Positions 19,721 through 28,419 are shown, counted from the stretch's first letter. The stretch: 64,000 nucleotides of DNA from Pseudomonas helvetica (GCF_039908645.1 NZ_CP150917.1:2057501-2121500); one strand, 5' to 3'. The notes: generated by a model from the letters alone, not told the origin. Made by a program: numbers and translations.

Positions 19721-20410
19721 TTAAACCAAGTGTTCCTGATCCTGGATGATCGCGTTGTCCAGGGTCTCCAGCAGGGCCTTGCGTACTTTGAGCTTGGTGT
19801 TCTTGTGCGCGGTCATGTTGATCTTTTTCAACTGACGCGCCATGGCCAGTGCTGCACCTTGCAGTTCTTCGGCAGAAACGACCTTGTCGAGGAAGCCAGC
19901 ATCCACAGCGCCCTGCGGATCGAACATCTCGGCGTTGATCACCGAGCGGTGGAACGCCGACTTGCGCAGACGATCACGAGCCAGCTCGATGCCGGCGTGG
20001 TGCATGGTCATGCCAATCTGCACTTCGTTCAGGCCAATGCTGAACGGACCGTCGACACCAATCCGGTAATCGGCCGACAACAGAATGAATGCGCCCTTGG
20101 CTACCGCATGCCCTGGGCACGCGACGATCACCGGGAAGGGGTGCGACAACAGACGACGGGCGAGGGTCGAACCGGCAGTCACCAGGCTCACGGCTTCTTT
20201 AGGGCCGGCCGTCATCACCTTCAAGTCATAACCGCCCGACAGAATGCCTGGCTGACCGGTGATGATCACCACCGCGCGATCCGTCACCGCCTGATCCAGC
20301 GCAGCATTAAACGCGGCAATCACGTCCGGCGAGATGGCATTGACCTTGCCATTGCTCAAGGTCAGGGTCGCGATACCGTCTTCGAGGTGGTAGGAAATCA
20401 ACTCACTCAT
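19721..20410 (-). CDS. Crotonase/enoyl-CoA hydratase-family protein
   Basis: A 229-residue crotonase fold. The oxyanion region reads GQPGILSGGYDLKV and CPGHAVAKGAFILLSADYRIG. The second catalytic glutamate is present (LNEVQIGM), but the first, normally in GGGxE, is replaced by KGAFI, so classical hydratase activity is doubtful. Related short Pseudomonas proteins are annotated only as crotonase family. Monocistronic, with a strong terminator after it. Confidence 0.87.
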   Translation of the reverse strand: MSELISYHLEDGIATLTLSNGKVNAISPDVIAAFNAALDQAVTDRAVVIITGQPGILSGGYDLKVMTAGPKEAVSLVTAGSTLARRLLSHPFPVIVACPGHAVAKGAFILLSADYRIGVDGPFSIGLNEVQIGMTMHHAGIELARDRLRKSAFHRSVINAEMFDPQGAVDAGFLDKVVSAEELQGAALAMARQLKKINMTAHKNTKLKVRKALLETLDNAIIQDQEHLV

Positions 20411-20651
20411 GACGCTATTCCTTGTATTGAAGTGGGGCAGACGTTACCCACCGTCGTAGGCCAGGTAAAGCGCCATGACTGACCGGCCAGTCAGCCAATT
20501 CACGCCCGCCCAGCGTAGCCGGCCATACGTACCGCGCATTGCCCTCTATATAGAAACATTCACCCGGCCGAAGATTGGCAGGTTTGCCATGCCTCCAAAC
20601 CCGCCCGAACTCGTAAATCGCTTAACCGCATGAAAATTCTGAAAAAAATAT

Positions 20652-20680
20652 TTGCCATCGGAAAAGCTTTCGACTACATT
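20652..20680 (+). promoter_or_regulatory. Sigma-70 promoter of tRNA-Ser
   Basis: TTGCCA (20652-20657) and TACATT (20675-20680) are spaced by 17 bp and lie about 38 bp upstream of the tRNA gene. The rest of the 20411-20718 gap shows no gene. Confidence 0.6.
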
Positions 20681-20718
20681 AGCGCGCCTCGACAGACAGA
20701 ACATGTTTGAAGAGATAC

Positions 20719-20808
20719 GGTGAAGTGTCCGAGTGGCTTAAGGAGCACGCCTGGAAAGTGTGTATACAAGAAATTGTATCGAGAGTTCGAATCTCTCCTT
20801 CACCGCCA
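20719..20808 (+). tRNA. serT: tRNA-Ser (GGA)
   Basis: A 90-nt class II tRNA with the 3' end GCCA encoded. The acceptor stem is GGTGAAG/CTTCACC, the anticodon stem is CACGC/GTGTG with loop ctGGAaa (anticodon 20753-20755), a long variable arm follows, and the T-loop is TTCGAAT. It reads UCC and UCU codons. Confidence 0.95.
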
Positions 20809-20822
20809 AATTCTGAAAGCGC

Positions 20823-20867
20823 AAACCCCTGATTTTCCTAGAGAAAGTCGGGGGTTTGTGGTTTTTG
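20823..20867 (+). terminator. tRNA-Ser terminator
   Basis: aaacccctgattttc pairs with gaaagtcgggggttt (one bulge/mismatch) and runs into gtggttttt. It lies 14 nt after the tRNA. Confidence 0.8.
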
Positions 20868-21099
20868 GCGTCTGAAAAAAGGCGATATGGGACCGCTATG
20901 GGACTGGCGCTCTATTTCGGTGCGTAAAAAGCAGGCTCTGACGAGAAGGCTTTGGAGTTTCCAATAAACGAGGGTGAAATTCCCGTGCTTCAGCGGTTCC
21001 CTTTGGTTATGGTTCTGCGCAATAGTGGCGTTTTGTTATTGCTTTCAGGAAGAGCTACTTACCTGGAAGCTCATCGGCAGTTCAACGCAGGGAAGCGCA

Positions 21100-21783
21100 G
21101 TGAAGACAGTTGTCACGACGGTTCTATTTTTGGGGTTGTGCGGCTGCGGTTCCGACTTTCGTAGCTCTGCGCCGACACTCTGGACAGATGGCATCATGCT
21201 GGAGCAGAAGAAGGTCACCGTAGATGATCGACATGCCAAAGTGATCATGCAGGCATCAGGCGATACGGCCAACCCAGTAGATTTTGAAGTGGTCCGAGGT
21301 AACGACCCGGATACACGTCCCGATCATCTGGGGACAGTAGTCAAACCGTTTCGCAATAAAGTCGGCGGCTGGTTCAGTCGTCTCAGCAGCGCGGTCTCCA
21401 AGCATTTCCCCCAGCTGGAAATACAGGCCGATCCCGGCCAGATTTTGCAGGTGGGCGGGTCATCGACGATTAGTAGTCAGATTCCGGCACCGGGTTACCG
21501 GACGCTTTACAACGAAGACTATGTATTCAACTCGTCGAAGAACAAGTTTGAGAAAAAGGTAACCGCCAATCCGACCGTCTCGTCGTATTACGCCTGTGGG
21601 CCGATCACAAGTACCTTTATTCCCGAGAAGCAAAAGGTCTATCTGGCGGAGTTTGTCTTCGTAGATCGGGGGGAAGGGTGTGAACTGCAGGTCTATGACA
21701 TCACACAACCCGAACTACGTGTCCCGGTCGTTGCCATCAAGGGCGCGCAGCCCTCGTCCCGCAGGTCGTACCACTCCCCATAG
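21100..21783 (+). CDS. Putative lipoprotein of unknown function
   Basis: About 227 residues. The GTG at 21100 follows aggga by 6 nt and begins a short lipoprotein signal (MKTVVTTVLFLGLCGC), with the lipobox LCGC before the acylated cysteine; the longer upstream ORF adds an odd Trp/Cys-rich tail and is rejected. The rest has no family I recognise; a segment rich in G, S and D precedes a C-terminal domain with two cysteines. It lies just downstream of tRNA-Ser, a common integration site, and may belong to an acquired segment. Confidence 0.6.
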   Translation: MKTVVTTVLFLGLCGCGSDFRSSAPTLWTDGIMLEQKKVTVDDRHAKVIMQASGDTANPVDFEVVRGNDPDTRPDHLGTVVKPFRNKVGGWFSRLSSAVSKHFPQLEIQADPGQILQVGGSSTISSQIPAPGYRTLYNEDYVFNSSKNKFEKKVTANPTVSSYYACGPITSTFIPEKQKVYLAEFVFVDRGEGCELQVYDITQPELRVPVVAIKGAQPSSRRSYHSP

Positions 21784-22143
21784 GCTCTGTAGGAAACTTG
21801 CTTGATCGCCGCTCGGCGAGTTTTCGTAACGACCCTAATGAGCTTGAGAGGCACCTTGGTAGAAGGTGTGTTTCTGTTCCCCCACCCTCTCGCTCAGTCT
21901 ATTGAGCGTACTGACAAGCCAGCGTTCGAGATCATCCAAACCCGATCTGGATACCCGCGGGCACAAAGGACCAGACTCTCCAAAAACGTCGACCCCATGC
22001 CGCAGATGTTCGATCTCTTCGATGATCGTCACCCCTGCATTACCGCCAAAAAACTCGCTGCCCAACGACCCGCGCTCTCCGCTGCGAAAGCCGTTTTGTC
22101 GGAGATTCCGCCTCGTCTTCGATGCTATGCGGTCTGTTTAACG
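21784..22143. other. 360-bp gap with no convincing gene
   Basis: Overlapping ORFs on both strands (plus 21802-22176, minus 21835-22065) lack ribosome sites. The minus-strand frame stays open upstream of its TTG and reads protein-like (GSEFFGGNAGVTIIEEIEHL), so it could be a decayed gene fragment, but I recognise no family. Confidence 0.4.
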
Positions 22144-23592
22144 CTAAGCGTTGGGTGCCGGAGGCCCGAAACCTGAATCCAGGTGTATCAGTTGGCTGAT
22201 GGTCTGGCCGACCTTGCTCACGGCCATTTCGATTTTTCGATTAGGTGCGTTGGCGAAGTTGAGCCGAATGCAGTTGCGGTATTTGCCGGCCGCCGAAAAG
22301 ATGTTGCCGTTGGCGACTTGTACGTCTTGGGCTTCGAGCAGGCGGTTGAGGGAATAGGTGTCGAAATCTTCCGGCAGTTCGACCCACAAGGTAAAGCCGC
22401 CCTGCGGCTGGCTGACGCGGGTGCCTGCCGGGAAGTAACGACTGACCCATTCGGTCATCAGGTCGCCGTTGCGTTTGTATTGCTTGCGCATGCGTCGTAG
22501 ATGCAGCAGGTAGTTACCCTTGGCGATGAATTCGGCGACGGCTAGTTGTGGCTGGGTCGCGGTGGTGCCGGAGCCGATGTATTTCATGTACAGCGCTTGT
22601 TGCAGGTAGCGCCCCGGTGCAATCCAGCCGACGCGCAGGCCAGGCGCCAGGGTCTTGGAAAATGAACTGCAGAGCAGCACGCGGTTGTCTTCATCAAAGG
22701 ACTTCAGCGTGCGCGGCCGTGGATAACGATGGGACAGGTCGCCATAGATGTCGTCTTCAATGATCGGCACATCGAAGCGTTGGGCCAGGCGGATCAGAGT
22801 GCGCTTGCGGTCGTCGGGCATGATGTAGCCCAGCGGATTGTTGCAGTTGGCGGTCACCTGGATGGCTTTGATCGGCCACTGTTCGAGGGCCATTTCCAGG
22901 GCTTCCAGGTTGATGCCGGTCACTGGATCGGTGGGAATCTCCAGGGCCTTCAAACCGGTGGCATTGAGGATTTGCATCATCCCGTGGTAGCTCGGCGAGG
23001 CGATGGCAATGATGTCGCCCGGCACGCAAATCGCCCGGATGGCGGTTGACAGGGCTTCCTGGCAACCGCTGGTGACGATGATCTCGGCCGGGATCAGGCG
23101 GCAGCCGGAGTCGATGGCCAGCCGGGCGATTTGTTCGCGCAGGACCGGCACCCCTTGGAGGTGGTTGTATTGCAGGCTCTGGCTGTCGCTGCGCCGGTTG
23201 ATGCGTGCCATGGCGGTGAGCAGCGGCTTGAGGGTAGGGGCGGTGACATCCGGCATGCCGCAACCCAGCTGCACGACGCTGGCGCTTTGTTCGAAACGCA
23301 TCAGCTCCTGCACCATGTCCCACTGGGAAATGTCCACCGGCCGCAAGGTCGGGCGGCCCATCTGCGGCAGTTCCGGCATGCGTCGGTCAGTCGGCACGAA
23401 GTAACCGGACTTGGGGCGCGGTATCGCCAGCCCCGAAGATTCAAGTACGCGATAGGCCTGTTGCACGGTGGTCAGGCTGACGCCGTGTTCCTGGCTTAGC
23501 GTACGCACAGAGGGCAGGCGCTCGCCTGGCCCATAAAGGCCCTGCTCGATGCGGCTGCTGATGAATTCGGCGAGGTTCAGATAGAGAGTCAT
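22144..23592 (-). CDS. MocR-type regulator (GntR helix-turn-helix fused to PLP aminotransferase domain)
   Basis: A 482-residue MocR/PdxR-subfamily regulator. The GntR winged helix occupies about 1-70 (GERLPSVRTLSQEHGVSLTTVQQAYRVL). The fold-type I aminotransferase domain follows, with the PLP lysine in SSFSKTLAPGLRVGW and the NCNNPLGY motif. Such proteins sense PLP or amino acid derivatives. A 25-bp perfect palindrome lies just upstream of its start, and the gvg-like cluster begins about 305 bp away in divergent orientation, so it is a plausible local regulator of that cluster. This link is inference from position. Confidence 0.9.
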   Translation of the reverse strand: MTLYLNLAEFISSRIEQGLYGPGERLPSVRTLSQEHGVSLTTVQQAYRVLESSGLAIPRPKSGYFVPTDRRMPELPQMGRPTLRPVDISQWDMVQELMRFEQSASVVQLGCGMPDVTAPTLKPLLTAMARINRRSDSQSLQYNHLQGVPVLREQIARLAIDSGCRLIPAEIIVTSGCQEALSTAIRAICVPGDIIAIASPSYHGMMQILNATGLKALEIPTDPVTGINLEALEMALEQWPIKAIQVTANCNNPLGYIMPDDRKRTLIRLAQRFDVPIIEDDIYGDLSHRYPRPRTLKSFDEDNRVLLCSSFSKTLAPGLRVGWIAPGRYLQQALYMKYIGSGTTATQPQLAVAEFIAKGNYLLHLRRMRKQYKRNGDLMTEWVSRYFPAGTRVSQPQGGFTLWVELPEDFDTYSLNRLLEAQDVQVANGNIFSAAGKYRNCIRLNFANAPNRKIEMAVSKVGQTISQLIHLDSGFGPPAPNA

Positions 23593-23612
23593 GGATTTGA
23601 CTGTAGCGTGTC

Positions 23613-23637
23613 ATCTGTAGCTTAAGAAGCTACAGAT
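23613..23637. promoter_or_regulatory. Perfect palindrome, likely MocR operator
   Basis: Arms ATCTGTAGCTT (23613-23623) and AAGCTACAGAT (23627-23637) flank an AAG spacer. A half-site-like ctgtagc repeats at 23601-23607, 14 bp away, giving the mixed inverted/direct repeat layout typical of MocR sites. It lies 21 bp upstream of the regulator gene. Confidence 0.65.
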
Positions 23638-23897
23638 TGGACTTATTTTGAAATATTTTTCTCCAAAAAAAGCCAACTGTATTAAAAAAAATAGCCGGCG
23701 CTGTATCTGCAATACACACAGACACCTTGGGATGATAGTTCTTCTGGGGTGCAGAAATGTTCAGTAGAGACGCTAGTCGCAACATTCCAGGGCGGCACCC
23801 CGTGTTTTGGGAAAAATCCTACAAATTCAGACGTCTGGCAGCGGCTTAGAACGCTTCCGGCACATGATCAGCGATTACTGATGAGGATGAAGGCGGT

Positions 23898-24902
23898 ATG
23901 ACGGCAAGGATGACACTCACTCCGCAGATGGCTGAATACGAGCAAAAGTTTACTGACGGCGGCGAAGTCCGCTGGTTACCGTATTTGATGTATTTCCATC
24001 CGGCCAACCACCGCTCGCCGGTGGTCAACACTGACAGTGTGGGCTTTCGCTACTCTGAATCTCTGGGTGTCGAGTATTCGGCGGCTGATTGCGACAAAAG
24101 CGGCAGTGTTCGCTTGTTGGCTGGCAGTTCTACGGTATTCGGTATTGGTGCCAGTTCCGACAGCTGCACCTTGTCTTCGCGCCTGTCGGCGAACGATCCG
24201 CGCGGTCAACGCTGGCTGAACTTCGGCGGTCGCAGTTTCAACTCAACCCAAGAACTGATGCTCTTCACGCTTAACCGCCACCTGCTGCCAAAGGTGGATG
24301 AGATCGTGCTGTTTTCCGGGTTCAACAACCTCGGCTTGGCACGCCAGCCAAAGGAGTACCGCGGTGAGCACGGGGCCTTTTTCAACTGCCATCAGTTCTT
24401 CAGTGCATTCGCGCCCGAGCAGCCAACGCACAGCTCGTGGAGCCTGACCAACCTGTTCGGCAAGACCCAGGAGCCAGAGCCACCGGCTCCGCCGTCGATG
24501 GGAGAGCAGATCGACTACGCGGCCAACCTGACGCTGCAACAATTGGATATCTGGCGCGCCCTGGCCAAGGATATGGGCGCGAAGCTGACCTTCATTTTGC
24601 AACCGCTGGCCGGCTGGATTCGGGCAAAAGGTTGCAGTGAAGAGGAGCAACTGTTTGCCGAACTGGACCAGGCCGGAAATTTCACTGAGATGTATGGCGA
24701 TATTTTGCAGACCCGTGTGCGTGAAGCCTATGCCGCACAGTTGCGCGAAGGGGCGCACAAAATGGGTGTGGGCTTTGTCGATATCACGCCGTTGCTGGCC
24801 GAAGCGCTAGGCCCGGATGACTGGCAGTTCGTCGACCGGATTCACTTCACCGACAAAGGCAATGACCTCGTTTCAAAGCTCATTCTTGATGCCACTCACT
24901 AA
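23898..24902 (+). CDS. SGNH/GDSL-like hydrolase-fold protein, first gene of gvg-like cluster
   Basis: 334 residues without signal peptide. The SGNH block I motif appears as RLLAGSSTVFGIGAS (G-x-S), an Asn-containing block as SGFNNLG, and the C-terminal D-x-x-H as DRIHFTDKGN. The blocks fit an SGNH hydrolase or acyltransferase, although block II is not obvious. The start at 23898 follows gaaggcgg. It opens a run of ten same-strand genes. The 27-residue peptide gene begins 12 nt after its stop. Its role in the pathway is unknown; it might act on an acyl, carbamoyl or formyl ester intermediate. Confidence 0.8.
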   Translation: MTARMTLTPQMAEYEQKFTDGGEVRWLPYLMYFHPANHRSPVVNTDSVGFRYSESLGVEYSAADCDKSGSVRLLAGSSTVFGIGASSDSCTLSSRLSANDPRGQRWLNFGGRSFNSTQELMLFTLNRHLLPKVDEIVLFSGFNNLGLARQPKEYRGEHGAFFNCHQFFSAFAPEQPTHSSWSLTNLFGKTQEPEPPAPPSMGEQIDYAANLTLQQLDIWRALAKDMGAKLTFILQPLAGWIRAKGCSEEEQLFAELDQAGNFTEMYGDILQTRVREAYAAQLREGAHKMGVGFVDITPLLAEALGPDDWQFVDRIHFTDKGNDLVSKLILDATH

Positions 24903-24914
24903 AAGGAAACTGTG

Positions 24915-24998
24915 ATGAAATCGATCAAAAAATTTATCCAACGCCTCTTCGGTAAAAAGAAGAAAAAGCCCGATTCCTCCATTTATCCGATGTTCTGA
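24915..24998 (+). CDS. 27-residue basic peptide of gvg-like cluster
   Basis: ATG at 24915 follows aaaagg by 8 nt. The peptide starts MKSIKKFIQRLFG, an amphipathic basic helix, continues with five lysines in a row (residues 14-18) and ends PDSSIYPMF. Nine of 27 residues are Lys or Arg. It sits between the SGNH-like gene (12-nt gap) and the oxidase gene. As I recall, production of FVG in strain WH6 requires two ORFs shorter than 150 nt; this one is 84 nt and in a matching place. It could be a peptide scaffold on which the amino acid is built, or a small partner of the oxidase. Neither role is shown by the sequence. Confidence 0.75.
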   Translation: MKSIKKFIQRLFGKKKKKPDSSIYPMF

Positions 24999-25041
24999 CG
25001 TTCGCTTGATAACGTCACTTGCACTGAACAGGATGTTGGCA

Positions 25042-27273
25042 ATGGATGGCTCGGTTTCAATTCACGCAAGGGCAGGGGATGTGTGGCGCCAGCTGTATCG
25101 CTCGGCGATCAGTCCCGAAAGCTTCCTGGATGACGTGTATCTCAAAAGCCTGATGCAGGCGTGCGCGTCGGCTACCGGTGAAGCCAGTCCTGGCTTGTCG
25201 GAGCTGGCGCAACAGATCGACCGCTGGCGGGTCGAACAGGGCGCGGCCTATAGCGCCGTGGCCGCTGCCGCTGCGCAACACGGAAATGCCAAGGAATTTG
25301 CCCAAGCGCTGGCTATTTACTCGGCGCCGATGGCGTCGATTCTGGGTTGCTGGCTGCAAGGCATGAGTGCGCCCGGGGTCTTCGAAGACAATGCACAGCT
25401 GAAAATCATGCAGCTGTTTGCTCATGACGTCGGCGTGGGCCGCCCCCGGGCCTCACGCGCCGATCACTTCAAGGCGCTGCTTGGTCAGCTGGAGCTGAAG
25501 TCCTATGCGGTAGCGCCTTTCGAACTTTCGATGTTACCCGACTTAAGCGATGAGGCCTTTGAGTTGCCGGCGCTGTTGCTGGCCCTCAGCCGTCGCAGCG
25601 ATGAGTTTGGCGATGTGCTTTGCGGCATTGATTGGGCGCTGCGTACGGTTGGCCTTTGCCCTGGCTGGGCCGTCTTGGGGCAGATTGAAAGCCTGCCGTT
25701 GGACATCCGGCGGCTGGATTTGAACGAGCCGTTCGGGGGGCTGGACGAGACCTCGCCGCTGGCGACCGCGCAGTGGATCAGCAATCAAGTCGCCGTTCAA
25801 GGCGAAGCCCGGCACACCGAGCTGATCCGGGGTGCCACCTGGTTGTTCTCGGCGCTGCGGCGCTGGAATGCCCAGCTCTACAACGCGGTACTGGTAGCCT
25901 CGTCACCGCAGCATGCGATGGCGCAACTGATCCAGCGGCTGGCTCGGGTTGGTGCGGTTTATCACCAGAATTACCTGGTGGAAGGACGTAGCCTTTCCGA
26001 GTGGCTCAAGGATGCGCAAACCGATCCGCTGCCGCTGTTGGACGTCCTGTCACGCAGCCGTTTGATCGTGCCCGGCAATGCGCAAAAAAGTATTTTGGTC
26101 ACCAGCCTGGTTGCGCCGACCGGGCGTATGTTCCGAATCTTCAGCGACGCCGACCTGAGTGTGATTCGTAAATGGATCGACTGGCTGCCCCAAGCAGCAC
26201 ATAGCGAACCCTTACCTCGACAGTCGATCATCAACCCTACCGATGCAAGCGTTATCCGCTCCCTGGCCGAGACCCGCCATACGTCTCTCGGTCACTGGCC
26301 GAAAAGCCTGCGCGAGGCCTATTTTATCTTGCAGGGGCGCGCGCTCGGGCCAACCACCCAAGCCTTTGCCCACGCCTACGTGACACGTTGGCTGGAGCGC
26401 TCAAGCCGTTCGCTGGAGACTTCCGGGCGTCCGCTACCTGAGTACTGGGGCGTGAACGTGTTGCGCTCTTGGTTGCTGGACAAACATGACCAGAACGGCG
26501 AGCAGTTCGATGAAAGCGATCCAGAACAACTGCCGACCCGTGAAGAAATTGTCGAGTCGACCCTACAGTTGGCGCCCCTGACGTTAATCGACGGCGCTTG
26601 GTTGCAGGGTTTCACCGACCTTGACCTGGCGTCCTCGCCTATTGGCTATGCGCTGTTTCAAACCTATTGGGATGAACTGGGCAACGGCGTTTACGCGTTG
26701 AATCATCCAAAGATTTATCGCGACGGTTTACGTCAGATGGGGCACGAGTTGGCGCCGACCGGCAGTCGTGAGTTTGCCCAGGACCCGCGTCTGGACGAGG
26801 ACTCGTTCCGCTTGCCGGTGTATTGGCTGTGCCTGGGCAAATTGCCGGTGACGTTTATGCCGGAGACGCTCGGCATGAACCTGGCGATGGAATTATCTGG
26901 CGTGGGTGGCAGTTACCGTTTGGCGCGGCGTTTCCTGCGCCATTACGGTTTCAGCACGGCCTTTGTGGACTTGCACAACACCATCGACAACGTCTCCACC
27001 GGGCACTCGGCCTGGGCCGCCGATGCGATTGACGCCTACATGCGCAAGATTGCCGCAGGCGGTGCGCAGTCGTTGGCCGAGCATTGGCAGCGGGTGCGGG
27101 TGGGCTATGAATCCCTGGCACCGATGCCGGGCAAGTGGGCTTCGGTGTTGCGCCGGTTGGGGGTCGGGTCCGCCGGGAGGGTGTTGCCGCGTGCCGGACG
27201 CCAGGCCTCTTCGCAACAGCTCTTCCACCATTTGCCAATCACCCGCAAGACATTGGTGGAAGTGGCCGGCTAA
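25042..27273 (+). CDS. Heme-oxygenase-like diiron oxidase (iron-containing redox enzyme family)
   Basis: About 743 residues. The C-terminal 150 residues carry the metal ligands of the haem-oxygenase-like diiron oxidase (HDO) superfamily: E617 (NLAMELSGVGGSYR), H645, D649 and H655 in the stretch LHNTIDNVSTGHSAWA. The long N-terminal region (1-480) is helical and has no motif I know. HDO enzymes such as SznF, BelK and HrmI oxidise amine or guanidine nitrogen, so this is the best candidate for making the N-O bond of an aminooxy product. I place the start at ATG 25042 (acagga 8 nt upstream); ATG 25033 and TTG 25006 are alternatives. Confidence 0.78.
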   Translation: MDGSVSIHARAGDVWRQLYRSAISPESFLDDVYLKSLMQACASATGEASPGLSELAQQIDRWRVEQGAAYSAVAAAAAQHGNAKEFAQALAIYSAPMASILGCWLQGMSAPGVFEDNAQLKIMQLFAHDVGVGRPRASRADHFKALLGQLELKSYAVAPFELSMLPDLSDEAFELPALLLALSRRSDEFGDVLCGIDWALRTVGLCPGWAVLGQIESLPLDIRRLDLNEPFGGLDETSPLATAQWISNQVAVQGEARHTELIRGATWLFSALRRWNAQLYNAVLVASSPQHAMAQLIQRLARVGAVYHQNYLVEGRSLSEWLKDAQTDPLPLLDVLSRSRLIVPGNAQKSILVTSLVAPTGRMFRIFSDADLSVIRKWIDWLPQAAHSEPLPRQSIINPTDASVIRSLAETRHTSLGHWPKSLREAYFILQGRALGPTTQAFAHAYVTRWLERSSRSLETSGRPLPEYWGVNVLRSWLLDKHDQNGEQFDESDPEQLPTREEIVESTLQLAPLTLIDGAWLQGFTDLDLASSPIGYALFQTYWDELGNGVYALNHPKIYRDGLRQMGHELAPTGSREFAQDPRLDEDSFRLPVYWLCLGKLPVTFMPETLGMNLAMELSGVGGSYRLARRFLRHYGFSTAFVDLHNTIDNVSTGHSAWAADAIDAYMRKIAAGGAQSLAEHWQRVRVGYESLAPMPGKWASVLRRLGVGSAGRVLPRAGRQASSQQLFHHLPITRKTLVEVAG

Positions 27274-27306
27274 TAACCGGCTAATAAAAACAACAAGGAG
27301 CTACAC

Positions 27307-27782
27307 ATGTCTCTGGTCAATGTGCACAACGAGTGGGATCCCCTCGAAGAGATGGTTGTTGGCATCGCCACTGGCGCGCGGGTGCCACTGCCTGATAAGG
27401 GCTTATTCGCCCTCGACTATAGCGAGCACCACACCGATCAAGAGGACATTCTGCCGATCGGCCAGACCCTCATCGAAGCACCGATGGCCTTGCGTAGCCG
27501 GTATTTCGAACCCTTCGCCTATCGCAAGCATGTGCAGGACTATTTCGCCAGCGGCGCCAACTGGATCTCGGCACCCAAGCCGCAATTGGCCGATTCCATT
27601 TATCGAGTCAACCCGTCACTGGCGGTGATCAATGACCAGCAGGTTCCGTTGATCCGCGCGTTGGAAAACAGGGTGTCGACGTGGCGCCATTGAAGATGCG
27701 CCATGCTCGTAGTTTGAGTGGTGGTTTCCATTGTGTGTCGCTCGACATCCGTCGGCGCGGGACGCTGGAAGATTACCGTTGA
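27307..27782 (+). pseudogene. Amidinotransferase remnant (internal deletion plus frameshift)
   Basis: The ORF from ATG 27307 (ribosome site aaggag) reads as the N-terminus of an arginine:X amidinotransferase (NEWDPLEEMVVG, then FASGANWISAPKPQLADSIY) up to about residue 100. It then jumps directly to a late segment ([19 protein letters not shown]), so about 200 residues of the roughly 370-residue family, including the catalytic Asp/His region, are missing. After codon 120 one base is lost in an A-run at 27665-27668. The true C-terminus with the catalytic cysteine ([19 protein letters not shown]) continues in the other frame to TGA 27782. The product, 128 residues as read, cannot be active. Confidence 0.88.
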
Positions 27783-27795
27783 TAAGGGTGTGACG

Positions 27796-28419
27796 ATGCA
27801 AACCCTGGATTACTACTCGATCATTTTGTTTGTCATCGCCACCTGCGTCACGCCGGGGCCTAACAACGTCATGTTGATGTCGTCGGGAGCGAACTTTGGC
27901 ATCGGGCGCACGATGCGCCATGTGGCGGGGATCAACATCGGTTTTCCACTGATGCTGATTGCCGTCGGGGTGGGGGCCGGGGCGATTTTTCAACAGTACC
28001 CCAGGCTTCACGATGTATTGCAGGTGGTGGGTGCGCTGTACCTGTTGTACCTGGCCTACCAGATCGCCAGCGCGCCGACAGTGGACCTTGACGACAAGTC
28101 TGGAAAGCCCTTGGGCTTCACCCATGCGGCATTGTTTCAGTGGATCAACCCCAAGGCCTGGGTGATGGCGGTGGGTGCGGTGCTGACGTATACCTCGCCG
28201 GTCGATGCCTACGGTTTTCAGATTTTGCTGATCGCGCTGCTGTTCTTTTTGTTCGGCTCGCCGTGTTCGATGGTTTGGGTGTTTTTTGGGCAATACCTGC
28301 GGCGCTTCTTGACTCACCCGCAGCGTTTGAAGGTGTTCAATATCACCATGAGCCTGGTGCTGGTGGCGTCATTGATACCGGTATTGAAAAGCTTGCCGTT
28401 CGGCGAGTGGTGGTCTTGA
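27796..28419 (+). CDS. LysE/RhtB-family amino acid exporter
   Basis: A 207-residue inner membrane exporter with about six helices and the family motif ATCVTPGPNNVMLMSSGANFG near the N-terminus and FQWINPKAWVMA in the middle. The start is ATG 27796 with aaggg upstream; the ORF extension to 27718 overlaps the amidinotransferase remnant. It follows that remnant by 13 nt. It probably exports the cluster's non-protein amino acid, giving self-protection, together with the second exporter at 32666. Confidence 0.9.
   Translation: MQTLDYYSIILFVIATCVTPGPNNVMLMSSGANFGIGRTMRHVAGINIGFPLMLIAVGVGAGAIFQQYPRLHDVLQVVGALYLLYLAYQIASAPTVDLDDKSGKPLGFTHAALFQWINPKAWVMAVGAVLTYTSPVDAYGFQILLIALLFFLFGSPCSMVWVFFGQYLRRFLTHPQRLKVFNITMSLVLVASLIPVLKSLPFGEWWS

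Noticed and set aside
27718..27795. N-terminal extension of the first LysE exporter
   Set aside because: It overlaps the amidinotransferase C-terminus, and ATG 27796 has a ribosome site and starts directly before the first helix.
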